Origin: Candidatus Peregrinibacteria bacterium
GTDB lineage: Bacteria > Patescibacteriota > Gracilibacteria > UM-FILTER-43-11
Length of the DNA: 17,257 nt
Direction of reading: 5' to 3'
NCBI GenBank assembly: GCA_030637565.1
Contig: DAOWGG010000111.1
Location: 1 to 17,257 of the forward strand
Made by a program: the position numbers and the translations under genes. The number at the start of each line of letters is the position of its first letter. The first letter of the stretch is position 1. Under the pieces are notes generated by a model. The model ran no database searches. It was not told the DNA's origin and was given only the letters and a program-made list of their open reading frames with translations. Of the stretch, positions 1-7,915 are shown piece by piece.

Positions 1-403
1 AAGCATCCATAAACTCTTTTATTTCTTCAAAAGAAGTGGTTGGATTTACAAGGCGATGATATAGCCCTGCACAAACCACGATGGGATATTCATCTAAAAC
101 ATCTGTTTTTAGAAGCTTTTTCCACGAATTCCTATCGCCCTCAGTATCAACAAGATCAAACAAACATAAAAGTTTACTGATATGATCCCGTACTTCATAA
201 AAATCCTGATGCTCAAAAAGTGAAGAATAGTCAAACAAATAGGCTATCAAAACCCTTTGCCTCTTAAAATCAAGACCAACTACCTCATTAGCAAGATCGG
301 TGGGCAATCGATCAAAAAAACTATCAATAACTGACCCCCCACTCAATGGAGAAGTGCCATTATCCCCTAAAAAATCTGGGCTATCATTTAAAAAAGTAGA
401 CAT
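1..403 (-). CDS. Hypothetical protein, C-terminus cut by window edge
   Basis: An open frame reads leftward from an ATG at 403 to the left edge of the window without a stop, giving the first 134 residues of a protein I do not recognise. The start is MSTFLNDSPDF, followed by a Gly/Ser-rich stretch and then a soluble, probably helical region rich in Leu, Asp and Phe. There is no signal peptide, no membrane segment and no obvious catalytic motif. The start is supported by a good sigma-70-type promoter ending 27 bases upstream (430-458). No Shine-Dalgarno sequence is seen. The gene is divergent from purB, with 116 bases between the two starts. Function unknown; that it is a real gene is fairly likely because of the promoter and the long uninterrupted frame. 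Confidence 0.65.
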   Translation of the reverse strand, partial: MSTFLNDSPDFLGDNGTSPLSGGSVIDSFFDRLPTDLANEVVGLDFKRQRVLIAYLFDYSSLFEHQDFYEVRDHISKLLCLFDLVDTEGDRNSWKKLLKTDVLDEYPIVVCAGLYHRLVNPTTSFEEIKEFMDA

Positions 404-429
404 ATTGATAAGAGTTAAGCTTAGAGGAC

Positions 430-458
430 TTTATACAACATTTTTTGAAAAAAATCAA
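430..458 (-). promoter_or_regulatory. Promoter for the leftward partial gene
   Basis: Read on the minus strand: -35 TTGATT (453-458), a 17-base spacer and -10 TATAAA (430-435). The predicted start of transcription near 423 gives a leader of about 20 bases. The same -35 hexamer and spacing occur at the promoter at 11520-11548. Confidence 0.5.
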
Positions 459-461
459 ATC

Positions 462-490
462 TTACCATTTCTGATTTTATCCGATATACT
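462..490 (+). promoter_or_regulatory. Promoter for the purB operon
   Basis: TTACCA (462-467, 4 of 6 matches to the -35 consensus), a 17-base spacer and TATACT (485-490). Transcription would begin near 497, about 23 bases before the purB ATG. It lies back to back with the divergent promoter at 430-458. Confidence 0.4.
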
Positions 491-519
491 TAACACCACA
501 AGTCATTAACCAAAAAAAA

Positions 520-1860
520 ATGATCACCGCACTCTCCCCCCTTGATGGCCGTTACGCCAACAAAGTCAGTGAGCTCAATGAATACTTCTCCGAATACGGA
601 CTCATTAAGCATCGCTTGATTGTTGAAATCAGTTTTTTTATGATGCTTTCATCCGAGCCAGGAATTAAGGAGCTCCCTCCTTTTTCAGACAAGGAACTTA
701 AAATTCTTGAAGACTTAATAAAAAACTTTGATGAGAAAGAAGCGGAAGCGGTGAAAAAGATCGAGAGAACCACCAATCACGATGTGAAAGCAGTGGAATA
801 CTACATTAAAGAGAAACTCGAAAAAACCACCCTTAAAAAACATCTTGAATTCATTCATTTCGCCTGCACCTCAGAAGACATCAATAACCTTTCCATTGCG
901 CTCATGATTCAGGGTGCAGGAAATCATGTACTTTTGCCAACCATGAAAGAGTTGAACAAAAAAATTACTCAACTTGCGAAGAGATGGCAAAAAGTTCCCA
1001 TGCTTAGCCTCACTCACGGACAACCTGCCTCTCCCACCACTGTGGGTAAAGAATTTTTGGTTTTCGCTAAACGACTCGAACGGCAGATGGAAGCGTTAGA
1101 TAAACAAGAAACATTGGGGAAAATCAACGGAGCAACCGGGAATTTCAACGCTCACTTATCCGCTTACCCAAATGTAAATTGGGAAAAGTTGAGCAAAAAT
1201 TTTGTTCAGAAGCTCGGCTTAACTTGGAATAAACACACCACTCAAATTGAATCACACGATTTCCAATCTGAAATTTATGACACCATGTCCCGATTCAACA
1301 CCATTTTAATCGATCTAAACCGCGACGTTTGGACATACATCAGCCGTGGAGCCTTCAAGCAAAAAGTAGTTGCAGGAGAAGTAGGGTCTTCAACCATGCC
1401 CCACAAAGTAAACCCAATCGACTTTGAAAACTCTGAAGGAAATCTAGGGCTCGCCAATGCACTCCTTAGACACCTATCCGAAAAACTACCGATCAGCCGA
1501 ATGCAGAGAGACCTAACCGACAGCACTGTTCAGCGAAATATTGGAACCGCTTGGGGTTATAGCATTTTAGCTTATAAAAGCGCATTAAAAGGATTAAGTA
1601 AGTTAGAGTTGAACAAAAAAGTTGTACAAGAAGAACTCGATCAAAACTGGGCACTGCTCGCTGAACCCATTCAAACAGTCATGCGAAAACACGCGGTTCC
1701 CAAAGCTTACGAGAAACTTAAAGAGCTCACTCGCGGAAAAGAGGTGAACAAAAAAGTTGTACAAGAATTCGTTTCAAGCCTAAAGATTCCCAAAGAAGAT
1801 AAGGAAAGATTACTCAAGCTATCCCCTTCTACTTATATTGGGATTGCAGATAAACTTTAA
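520..1860 (+). CDS. purB: Adenylosuccinate lyase
   Basis: Catalyses two steps of purine biosynthesis: removal of fumarate from SAICAR to give AICAR, and from adenylosuccinate to give AMP. At 446 residues it is close to the E. coli-type PurB (about 456). The N-terminus has the family pattern ALSPLDGRYANKV. The region with TSEDINN (about 118-124) and the THGQPAS segment with the likely catalytic base His166 are present. The fumarase/aspartase superfamily signature SSTMPHKVNPIDFEN starts at Ser290, which aligns with the catalytic Ser295 of E. coli. The ATG at 520 is the natural start from family comparison; it follows an A-rich run with no Shine-Dalgarno sequence. First gene of a five-gene rightward operon, with 4 bases to the next gene. 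Confidence 0.97.
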   Translation: MITALSPLDGRYANKVSELNEYFSEYGLIKHRLIVEISFFMMLSSEPGIKELPPFSDKELKILEDLIKNFDEKEAEAVKKIERTTNHDVKAVEYYIKEKLEKTTLKKHLEFIHFACTSEDINNLSIALMIQGAGNHVLLPTMKELNKKITQLAKRWQKVPMLSLTHGQPASPTTVGKEFLVFAKRLERQMEALDKQETLGKINGATGNFNAHLSAYPNVNWEKLSKNFVQKLGLTWNKHTTQIESHDFQSEIYDTMSRFNTILIDLNRDVWTYISRGAFKQKVVAGEVGSSTMPHKVNPIDFENSEGNLGLANALLRHLSEKLPISRMQRDLTDSTVQRNIGTAWGYSILAYKSALKGLSKLELNKKVVQEELDQNWALLAEPIQTVMRKHAVPKAYEKLKELTRGKEVNKKVVQEFVSSLKIPKEDKERLLKLSPSTYIGIADKL

Positions 1861-1864
1861 AACT

Positions 1865-2092
1865 ATGAAAGAATCTCTTATCAAAGCCGGGAAATATCAG
1901 CACTACAAAGGAAACTTCTATAAAGTTATTGGAGTTGCCAAGCATTCTGAAACCCAAGAAAATATGGTGGTGTACAAATCACTAGACGATGAGCATCAGC
2001 TATGGGTTCGCTCTTATGACGAGTTCAGAGAAAAAGTAAGCAAAGAAGGAGAGCCTCCGATTCCTCGTTTTAGATTGATTGAAGAAGAGTAA
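1865..2092 (+). CDS. DUF1653 family protein
   Basis: A 75-residue protein beginning MKESLIKAGKYQHYKG. The pattern YQHYKGNFYKVIGVAKHSET, then VVYKSL, LWVRSYDEF and a terminal PRFRLIEE, is characteristic of DUF1653, a small, probably beta-rich domain of unknown function in many bacteria. The frame is open 27 bases further upstream to an ATG at 1838 inside purB. I chose 1865 because the family begins just before the GKYQHYKG segment and this start lies 4 bases after the purB stop. Embedded in the purB operon, suggesting co-transcription. No reaction can be assigned. Confidence 0.88.
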   Translation: MKESLIKAGKYQHYKGNFYKVIGVAKHSETQENMVVYKSLDDEHQLWVRSYDEFREKVSKEGEPPIPRFRLIEEE

Positions 2093-2110
2093 TCAAAGTA
2101 AAAAAATAAT

Positions 2111-3355
2111 ATGACCAATCGCTCTGCCCTCACAACCGCAGGCCATCAATTTCGGGAACACAAAATGAGTCGTCGTGTAAAAAACATGATCATTTCCCCA
2201 ATAAAAGAAATGATGATGCTGGCCGCTCAGCTTGAAAATCCGTTTTTACTGGCTCAAGGAATCCCTGCCGAAGACACTCCCGATCACATCAAACAAGCCA
2301 TTATCGAAGCCATTCAAGGTCCCAAAGCTTCCAAGTACTCCATGTTATCGGGAATGAAAGAATGTCGGCAAGCAGTCGCTAAGCGATATAAAGTGTATTA
2401 CAACATTGATATTGATCCTGATTCCGAAATCGGAATCACTGCCGGTGGAATGGAAGCGTGCATGATCACCTGTATGGCCACGATCGACCCAGGCGATGAA
2501 GTGATACTAACCGCTCCTTGCTTCTCTTCACATATCGAACAGATTCTCGCCTGCGAAGGAAAGCCTGTTTTGGTACAAACCAACGAAAAAGAAGGGTGGA
2601 TTTTGGATGTAGAAGCAATTCGAAAAGCCATCACCCCAAAAACCAAAGCCATCTATGTCACCAACCCAAGCAATCCAACGGGCGCTGTCTTTCCAGAGCA
2701 TCAGGTGCGCGAACTGGCAAAAATCGCTTTAGAAAATGATCTGTTTATTTTTGCCGATGAAACGTACGACTTTTTAACGTATAATAACAAACCATTCTTT
2801 AGCTTCTGTCAGATTCCAGAGCTCAAAAATAATCTGATTCTAATCGGCAGCAGCTCCAAAGAACATCGAATGACCGGCTACCGCCTTGGGTGGGTGATTG
2901 CTCCGAATGATATTTTAAATCAACTCTTCAAACTTCACGACGCCACCACGGTATGTGCTTGTGTGATTTCGCAATTCGGATTCATTGCCGCCATCAACGG
3001 CCCACAAGATTCCGTAAAAGAGCTAAAAGAAGGAATGCAGGAACGTCGGGATCTGATCTGCGACCGACTAGATAAAGTGCCTCATTTATTTAAATATTAT
3101 AAAAAACCAGAAGGCGCTTACTACATTATGCCAGAAATCGTATTCCCTCACGAAAGCTCCATTCAGGTTGCCATGGATATACAAGCTGCCACCAGCGTCG
3201 TCGCTGTTCCGGGAATCGCATTCGGCCCTGCCAGTGAAGGTCATATTCGCTTCTCATTCGGCGGTGGAGCCACTCGCGGTCCGAAAGGGAAAGAGCTAAT
3301 CAACGAAGCCTTCGATCGACTAGAGGAATGGGGAAATCAATTCCAAAATTCTTAA
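2111..3355 (+). CDS. Class I/II PLP-dependent aminotransferase
   Basis: A fold-type I aminotransferase of 414 residues, probably cytosolic. Visible landmarks in order: substrate/PLP region GITAGGMEACM; NPSNPTG with the PLP-contacting Asn188; FADETY with Asp216, which would pair with the pyridine nitrogen, and Tyr219; SSSKEHRMTGYRLGW with the Schiff-base Lys250; and HIRFSFGGG with Arg380, the expected carboxylate-binding arginine. This is the layout of the AspC/aspartate-aromatic-type subgroup I gamma enzymes, but the amino donor cannot be read from the sequence. The first 18 residues precede the usual family start SRRVKNMIISPIKEM, so Met at 2165 is a possible alternative start; neither start has a clear Shine-Dalgarno site. 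The gene is 18 bases after the DUF1653 gene, and its last codons run into a heptamer repeat. Confidence 0.92.
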   Translation: MTNRSALTTAGHQFREHKMSRRVKNMIISPIKEMMMLAAQLENPFLLAQGIPAEDTPDHIKQAIIEAIQGPKASKYSMLSGMKECRQAVAKRYKVYYNIDIDPDSEIGITAGGMEACMITCMATIDPGDEVILTAPCFSSHIEQILACEGKPVLVQTNEKEGWILDVEAIRKAITPKTKAIYVTNPSNPTGAVFPEHQVRELAKIALENDLFIFADETYDFLTYNNKPFFSFCQIPELKNNLILIGSSSKEHRMTGYRLGWVIAPNDILNQLFKLHDATTVCACVISQFGFIAAINGPQDSVKELKEGMQERRDLICDRLDKVPHLFKYYKKPEGAYYIMPEIVFPHESSIQVAMDIQAATSVVAVPGIAFGPASEGHIRFSFGGGATRGPKGKELINEAFDRLEEWGNQFQNS

Positions 3356-3372
3356 TTCTTAATTCTTAATTC
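3347..3372 (+). repeat. Heptamer tandem repeat AATTCTT (3.7 copies)
   Basis: Three perfect copies of AATTCTT plus AATTC. The array overlaps the last codons and stop of the aminotransferase gene and ends 2 bases before the ATG of the kinase gene. The unit rotates to CTTAATT, which also occurs in the array at 4763-4794. Confidence 0.9.
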
Positions 3373-3374
3373 AA

Positions 3375-3935
3375 ATGATCATCGGTTTAACAGGCCCTAT
3401 GGCCTCTGGAAAAAGCACTGTTGTTGAAGCCCTTAAAAAATGGGGCTATCAGCATGTTACCCTATCCGACGCGATTCGCGACGAAGCCGATCGACGAGGA
3501 GTGGTTCAAGAACGAGAAAATTTAATGGGCATCGGTCAAAGTCTCCGAGAAGAATTCGGCGCTGGAGTACTTGCCAAACGAGCCCTTGAAAAAGTGAAAA
3601 GTGGAGGAGGTGATAAGTGGCTCATTGATGGAATACGAAACCCCGCTGAAATCACCGAACTTCGAAAACATTCCGATTTTGTATTGATTGCCAACACCGC
3701 TCCTGAAGATCTGATCACAGAACGAATATTTTCCCGCAAACGCTCCGATGACACGCTCGATAAAGATGCCATCCGTCATAAACTCCGCCGTGAAATGGGA
3801 GAAGGAGAACCCGAAGATGGTCAACAGGTTCAAAAATGTATCGATCTAGCCGACTACACCTTTGAAAACACCATGCACGTTGAACAAGTTGAGCCTGAGT
3901 TTAAAAAGTTGTACAATCAAATAACCAATCAATAA
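3375..3935 (+). CDS. P-loop nucleotide/dephospho-CoA kinase-like protein (UPF0200-like)
   Basis: A 186-residue P-loop kinase. The Walker A motif is GPMASGKST at residues 7-15. It is followed by LSDAIRDEADRRG, an ENLMGIGQSLREEFG segment, WLIDGIRNPAEI, and the LID-like RIFSRKRSDD. This order closely resembles the archaeal UPF0200 / dephospho-CoA-kinase-related family and, more loosely, CoaE and phage-type deoxynucleotide kinases. The N-terminal MIIGLTG and the length fit a complete protein starting at 3375; no Shine-Dalgarno site is present and the ATG directly follows the heptamer array. The substrate is uncertain: dephospho-CoA by homology, but the dCMP deaminase gene 10 bases downstream makes a (deoxy)nucleoside monophosphate an attractive alternative. 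Confidence 0.82.
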   Translation: MIIGLTGPMASGKSTVVEALKKWGYQHVTLSDAIRDEADRRGVVQERENLMGIGQSLREEFGAGVLAKRALEKVKSGGGDKWLIDGIRNPAEITELRKHSDFVLIANTAPEDLITERIFSRKRSDDTLDKDAIRHKLRREMGEGEPEDGQQVQKCIDLADYTFENTMHVEQVEPEFKKLYNQITNQ

Positions 3936-3945
3936 TCCTAAAATC

Positions 3946-4566
3946 ATGAGCGACTATCCGCATCCACGCCCCTCTAAAGATCAATACTACCTCGATTTAG
4001 CCAAAAGCGTTTGTAAGCGTTCCACGTGTACAAAGGTGGAAATTGGAGCTGTGGTAATACGGAAAGATCAAGTGGTTGCCACCGGTTATTGCGGTGCCCC
4101 TCGAGGAACCAAAAGTTCTCAAGAGCATAACTTCTGCCTACGAAAACAACTTGGGATTCCCTCAGGTCATCGGTATGAAATTTGCCGCTCCGTTCACGCT
4201 GAACAGAACGCCATCATCAACGCCGCTCGTTCAGGAACCTCACTTTTGGGTGGTGATATGTATATTTACGGAAAAATTGAAGGAGATGACAGCACAGAAG
4301 TACTCGATGCCTTTCCTTGTTTCATTTGTAAAAAAATGCTGATCAATTGCGGTCTCAAACGCGTGATCTGTAGCTTAAAAGAAGGAGGATATAAAATTTT
4401 TGAAGTGGATCAATGGGTGGAAGATTGGAGAAAGGGCGATATTATCGATGATAAATTTCAATATGGAGTAGACGCCGAAACTGGAAAGCCAGCAATAAAC
4501 GATCAGCCAATTAAAATTTCCGCCACCATCAAAGAAAAAATTGCCAAAGAGAAAGAATCAGCCTAA
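3946..4566 (+). CDS. dCMP deaminase family protein
   Basis: A zinc-dependent cytidine/deoxycytidylate deaminase, 206 residues. The catalytic zinc motif is HAEQNAI, with His84 as ligand and Glu86 as proton shuttle, and PCFIC, with Cys125 and Cys128 as ligands. The upstream segment CKRSTCTKVEIGAVV and ATGYCGAPRG is typical of ComEB/dCMP deaminases, and further Cys/His residues between (around HNFC and YEICRSVH) recall the second metal site of that group. The likely reaction is dCMP to dUMP, feeding dTMP synthesis. The C-terminal 60 or so residues (VEDWRKGDI onward) are charged and less conserved. Last gene of the purB operon, 10 bases after the kinase, and followed directly by the ileS T-box leader. 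Confidence 0.9.
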   Translation: MSDYPHPRPSKDQYYLDLAKSVCKRSTCTKVEIGAVVIRKDQVVATGYCGAPRGTKSSQEHNFCLRKQLGIPSGHRYEICRSVHAEQNAIINAARSGTSLLGGDMYIYGKIEGDDSTEVLDAFPCFICKKMLINCGLKRVICSLKEGGYKIFEVDQWVEDWRKGDIIDDKFQYGVDAETGKPAINDQPIKISATIKEKIAKEKESA

Positions 4567-4569
4567 AAT
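4541..4569 (+). promoter_or_regulatory. Possible promoter for the ileS T-box transcript
   Basis: TTGCCA (4541-4546), a 17-base spacer and TAAAAT (4564-4569), overlapping the end of the deaminase gene. It would start RNA near 4576. That is slightly downstream of the proposed 5' side of the T-box Stem I base (4567-4571), so either the base pairing or this promoter is wrong, or the leader is made by read-through from the operon. Confidence 0.35.
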
Positions 4570-4761
4570 CACCAAGTAAAAGCATCTGAATCCTGCTATC
4601 ACGGGATAAGCTGATTGAAGAACGTCCAACAGGACTAGTAGACCAGTCCGGAGATTCCCCTCCGTCATCAAATTAAATTAAGTATTAGCCTAGGTGGTAC
4701 CGGTCCGATGTTACTTCGGACCCCGAGGCACTCAATCCTTCAAGGACGAGTGTTTTGTTTT
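4567..4761 (+). promoter_or_regulatory. T-box riboswitch, isoleucine type, upstream of ileS
   Basis: The conserved T-box core AGGTGGTACCGG lies at 4692-4703. I can fold a textbook antiterminator: helix A1 GCCTaGG (4688-4694) with CCgAGGC (4723-4729), with one A-G mismatch; the unpaired TGGTACC bulge (4695-4701), whose TGGT can pair with a tRNA ACCA end; and a 7-bp helix A2 GGTCCGA (4702-4708) with TCGGACC (4716-4722). Upstream is a short Stem I: an AGTA box (4575-4578), helix AGCA (4581-4584) with TGCT (4594-4597), then ATC (4598-4600) followed by A, fitting an isoleucine specifier codon. Further hairpins are GGACT/AGTCC (4632-4649, loop AGTAGACC) and CGGAG/CTCCG (4649-4664). The short Stem I resembles actinobacterial-type ileS T-boxes. 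A terminator hairpin follows, so uncharged tRNA-Ile would favour ileS expression. Confidence 0.88.
4729..4761 (+). terminator. Regulated terminator of the ileS T-box
   Basis: CACTC (4729-4733) pairs with GAGTG (4748-4752), with an inner TCCT/AGGA helix (4736-4739 and 4743-4746), followed by TTTTGTTTT (4753-4761). G-U and A-U pairs could extend the stem into 4725-4728, which is also the 3' strand of antiterminator helix A1, so the two folds compete. No Shine-Dalgarno sequence lies in the hairpin, so transcriptional control is more likely than sequestration. Confidence 0.65.
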
Positions 4762-4762
4762 A

Positions 4763-4794
4763 CTTAGTCCTTAATCCTTAATTCTTAGTCCTTA
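4763..4794 (+). repeat. Degenerate heptamer tandem repeat CTTARTY (4.5 copies)
   Basis: Successive units are CTTAGTC, CTTAATC, CTTAATT, CTTAGTC and CTTA. The array fills the space between the T-box terminator and the ileS ATG, where a ribosome binding site would be expected. The third unit is identical to the rotated unit of the array at 3347-3372. Confidence 0.85.
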
Positions 4795-4800
4795 CAAAAA

Positions 4801-7800
4801 ATGTTCCAACCCGTAAACCCAAAACAATCCTTTCCAAAAATGGAAGAGGCGCTTCTGAAATACTGGAAAGCCGAAAAAACGTTTGAAAAATCCGTTACCA
4901 AAGGAAAAAAGGACTATGTTTTTTACGATGGACCTCCATTTGCTACCGGGCTTCCTCACTACGGGCACTTGCTCGCCGGAACTTTAAAGGACGTCATGCC
5001 ACGATACTTCACCATGCAAGGATACCGAGTGGATCGAAAATGGGGATGGGACTGCCATGGATTGCCCGTTGAAAATGAAGTGGAGAAAGAGTTGAAGCTA
5101 GGAAATAAATCGGATATTGAAGAATACGGTGTGGATAAATTCAACGAATACTGCCGAAAGATCGTTCTGAAATACGCGGACGAATGGAAAGGAACCGTGG
5201 AGCGTATGGGGCGATGGGTAGATATGGAAAACGATTACAAAACCATGGACCCAGAATATATGGAAAGTATTTGGTGGGTCTTTAAAAGCTTGTGGGATAA
5301 AAAATTGATCTACGAAGGAAATAAAGTGGTTCCTTACTGCATCCGCTGTGCCACTCCCCTTTCCAATTTTGAAACCAATCAAGGATACCAAGACAAGCAA
5401 GACCCAGCATTAACGGTTAAGTTTGAACTCGTGAATGAGCCAGGAACTTATCTACTCGCTTGGACAACCACTCCATGGACACTTCCAAGCAATCTAGCGG
5501 TTGCCATGGGGCCAGATCTCACCTACGCGAAGATTAAAGATTCAAATGGTGAAAAATATATTATTGCACTCGATCGAATCCCAGTTTATTACAAAAACCC
5601 AGACGATTACGAAGTACTGGAAGAATTTTTAGGCAAAACTTTAGAGGGGGAAAAATACACCCCATTGCTCCCCTACTACGCCGATAAACCCGAAGAAAAA
5701 GTATTCACGGTAACCATGGGTAATTTTGTAACCCTTGAAAGTGGAACCGGCCTTGTTCATATGGCACCCTTTGGTGAAGATGATATGGCAATGCTAAAAA
5801 GCATGGAAATTGAAGTAGTGCACCCACTGGATGCCGAAGGCAAATTCAACAACGACGTCAAAGAATTTAAAGGAAAGGATGTTTTCACCGCCAATCCAGA
5901 GATCATCAAGAAGCTAAAAGATGAAAACAAAGTCGTGAAACACGAAACTTGTAATCACAGCTACCCTTTCTGCTGGCGTTGCGACACTCCATTGATTTAT
6001 CGTCCCATTTCCACGTGGTTCGTAAAAGTGGAACAAATGCGGGAAAAACTATTAAAAACCAATCAAGAAATCACATGGATCCCCGATCATCTGAACGAAG
6101 GACGATTTGGGAAATGGCTGGCAGGCGCACGAGACTGGGCGGTATCAAGAAATCGATACTGGGGAGCCCCCCTACCCATTTGGCGTTGCGACGATTGCGA
6201 AGATTTAAAAGTATTCGGTTCTATTAAAGAATTAGAAAAAGAAAGTGGGGAAACGGTGAAAGATCTTCACAAACATTTTGTGGATAAAATTGAATTGAAA
6301 TGTAAATGCGGGAAAAAAATGACCCGCGTCCCCGAAGTTCTCGACTGCTGGTTTGAATCAGGCTCTATGCCATACGCCCAATTACACTACCCATTTGAGA
6401 ACAAGAAAAGGTTTGAAGAAAACTTCCCCGCCCAGTTCATTGCGGAAGGATTGGATCAAACCCGAGGATGGTTTTACACCCTTCATGTACTGGCGAACTC
6501 ACTTTTCGATAAACCCGCATTTAAAAATGTAATTGTAAATGGAACGATGCTCGCCGAAGACGGACAGAAAATGAGTAAACGACTGAAGAACTATCCCGAT
6601 CCAAATCAAGTCATGCACGATCATGGAGCAGACGCCCTGCGCTTTTATTTAATGAATTCGCCAGTGGTTAAAGCCGATGACATGCGCTTCAGCGAGAAAG
6701 GAGTATCCGACGTGGTACGAAACATGATTCTGCCCACGTGGAATGCTTATAGCTTCTTCGTGACCTATGCCAATATCGACCAATGGGCTCCAGAAAAGAA
6801 GAAAAAGGATTCGGACAACAAGCTTGATCAGTGGATCTTAGAAGAGTTGAACAAATTAATTGTTCAAGAAGTTGAGTACATGGAAAGTTATGACCTTCAG
6901 AAAGCCAGTAACCTGATTTACAAATTCGTCGATAACCTCACCAACTGGTACATCCGCCGCTCCCGAAGACGCTTTTGGAAATCGGAAGACGACGGAGATA
7001 AAAAGATGGCCTATCAAACTCTTTATACTGTTCTCACCAATCTCTGCCAAATCGTCGCTCCCTTCATGCCATTCGTAAGCGAAGAGATTTACCGAAACTT
7101 AACAAGTGAAGAATCGGTTCATTTGTCTAAGTATCCATCGGCAAAAAAAGCAGAAGCTTCACGCTTATCAGAAGAAATATTTATGGCAAAAACCGTGGTT
7201 TCCCTTGGTCTCGCCGCCCGAGCGAAAACCAAAATCAAGGTACGCCAGCCACTCTCTAAAGTTCAAATTGCTCTCGGGGATCAATACGATTCAAAGCTAT
7301 TGAACGATCAAATGGATATCATTAAAGAAGAATTGAATGTAAAGGAGGTGGAGTTGATCAAAAACCCAAGTGATCTTGCCACTGTGATTGCCAAACCGAA
7401 TGCTAAATTACTCGGACCTAAATACGGAAAAGACGTTCAAAAAATCATCATGGAAGCCAAATCGGGTAACTTTGAGCGCCTCAAAAACGGAAATTTAAAA
7501 GTATTGGATTTCGAGCTTCTGCCAGAAGAAATGGAAATCGCCTATTTAGGTAAAGACGGCGCTGACGTAGAAACCGAAGAAGGTATTTTGGTGGCTTTAG
7601 ACACCAAAATAACCCCAGAACTAGAACAGGAAGGACTAGCCCGCGATCTCGTTCGACAAATTCAGGATCTCCGAAAAGCCGCCGACTATAAAGTAAATGA
7701 TCGTATTCAAGTCGCTCTGGTTAATGCTGATAAAAGCCTTCTTAAAAACCATGGCGATTATATAAAATCGGAAACACTGGCCACTTCAATTGAAAATGAT

Positions 7801-7860
7801 TTAGAAGATGCCGATCAATTCGCTGAATTCGGCGATATCACAGTAAAAGTTAAACGCTGA
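4801..7860 (+). CDS. ileS: Isoleucyl-tRNA synthetase, eukaryote-like type 2
   Basis: Charges tRNA-Ile with isoleucine in the cytoplasm. The 1019-residue length matches the type 2 (eukaryote/archaea-like) IleRS. The HIGH signature is PHYGH (His53-His56), in the segment PHYGHLLAGTLKD typical of type 2 enzymes. The editing CP1 domain follows, with AWTTTPWTLPSNLAV. DWAVSRNRYWGAPLPIW precedes a zinc-like Cys cluster (Cys463-x2-Cys466, Cys501-x-Cys503). The KMSKR loop is at 590-594. The anticodon-binding region (NWYIRRSRRRFW) and a C-terminal extension complete it. The start is fixed by MFQPVNPK, immediately after the repeat at 4763-4794. It follows a T-box leader, so it is probably tRNA-regulated. 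This is the only gene in the window that ends in TGA; type 2 IleRS proteins are often insensitive to mupirocin. Confidence 0.97.
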   Translation: MFQPVNPKQSFPKMEEALLKYWKAEKTFEKSVTKGKKDYVFYDGPPFATGLPHYGHLLAGTLKDVMPRYFTMQGYRVDRKWGWDCHGLPVENEVEKELKLGNKSDIEEYGVDKFNEYCRKIVLKYADEWKGTVERMGRWVDMENDYKTMDPEYMESIWWVFKSLWDKKLIYEGNKVVPYCIRCATPLSNFETNQGYQDKQDPALTVKFELVNEPGTYLLAWTTTPWTLPSNLAVAMGPDLTYAKIKDSNGEKYIIALDRIPVYYKNPDDYEVLEEFLGKTLEGEKYTPLLPYYADKPEEKVFTVTMGNFVTLESGTGLVHMAPFGEDDMAMLKSMEIEVVHPLDAEGKFNNDVKEFKGKDVFTANPEIIKKLKDENKVVKHETCNHSYPFCWRCDTPLIYRPISTWFVKVEQMREKLLKTNQEITWIPDHLNEGRFGKWLAGARDWAVSRNRYWGAPLPIWRCDDCEDLKVFGSIKELEKESGETVKDLHKHFVDKIELKCKCGKKMTRVPEVLDCWFESGSMPYAQLHYPFENKKRFEENFPAQFIAEGLDQTRGWFYTLHVLANSLFDKPAFKNVIVNGTMLAEDGQKMSKRLKNYPDPNQVMHDHGADALRFYLMNSPVVKADDMRFSEKGVSDVVRNMILPTWNAYSFFVTYANIDQWAPEKKKKDSDNKLDQWILEELNKLIVQEVEYMESYDLQKASNLIYKFVDNLTNWYIRRSRRRFWKSEDDGDKKMAYQTLYTVLTNLCQIVAPFMPFVSEEIYRNLTSEESVHLSKYPSAKKAEASRLSEEIFMAKTVVSLGLAARAKTKIKVRQPLSKVQIALGDQYDSKLLNDQMDIIKEELNVKEVELIKNPSDLATVIAKPNAKLLGPKYGKDVQKIIMEAKSGNFERLKNGNLKVLDFELLPEEMEIAYLGKDGADVETEEGILVALDTKITPELEQEGLARDLVRQIQDLRKAADYKVNDRIQVALVNADKSLLKNHGDYIKSETLATSIENDLEDADQFAEFGDITVKVKR

Positions 7861-7915
7861 AAAGCCCCCTGTTGCTGAAAGACTTTTACATATTCTATTT
7901 TGAACGAACAAAGAC

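Noticed and set aside
300..509. Rightward 69-residue open frame upstream of purB
   Set aside because: It overlaps the leftward gene at 1-403 and both divergent promoters, has no promoter of its own and gives a low-complexity peptide.
4567..4800. tRNA gene before ileS
   Set aside because: The hairpins do not form a cloverleaf and the TGGTACC core, antiterminator and terminator are explained by a T-box.
7858..7860. UGA recoded as glycine, as in Gracilibacteria/Absconditabacteria
   Set aside because: TGA ends ileS at the expected place, and no in-frame TGA was found in the other genes, which all stop with TAA or TAG.
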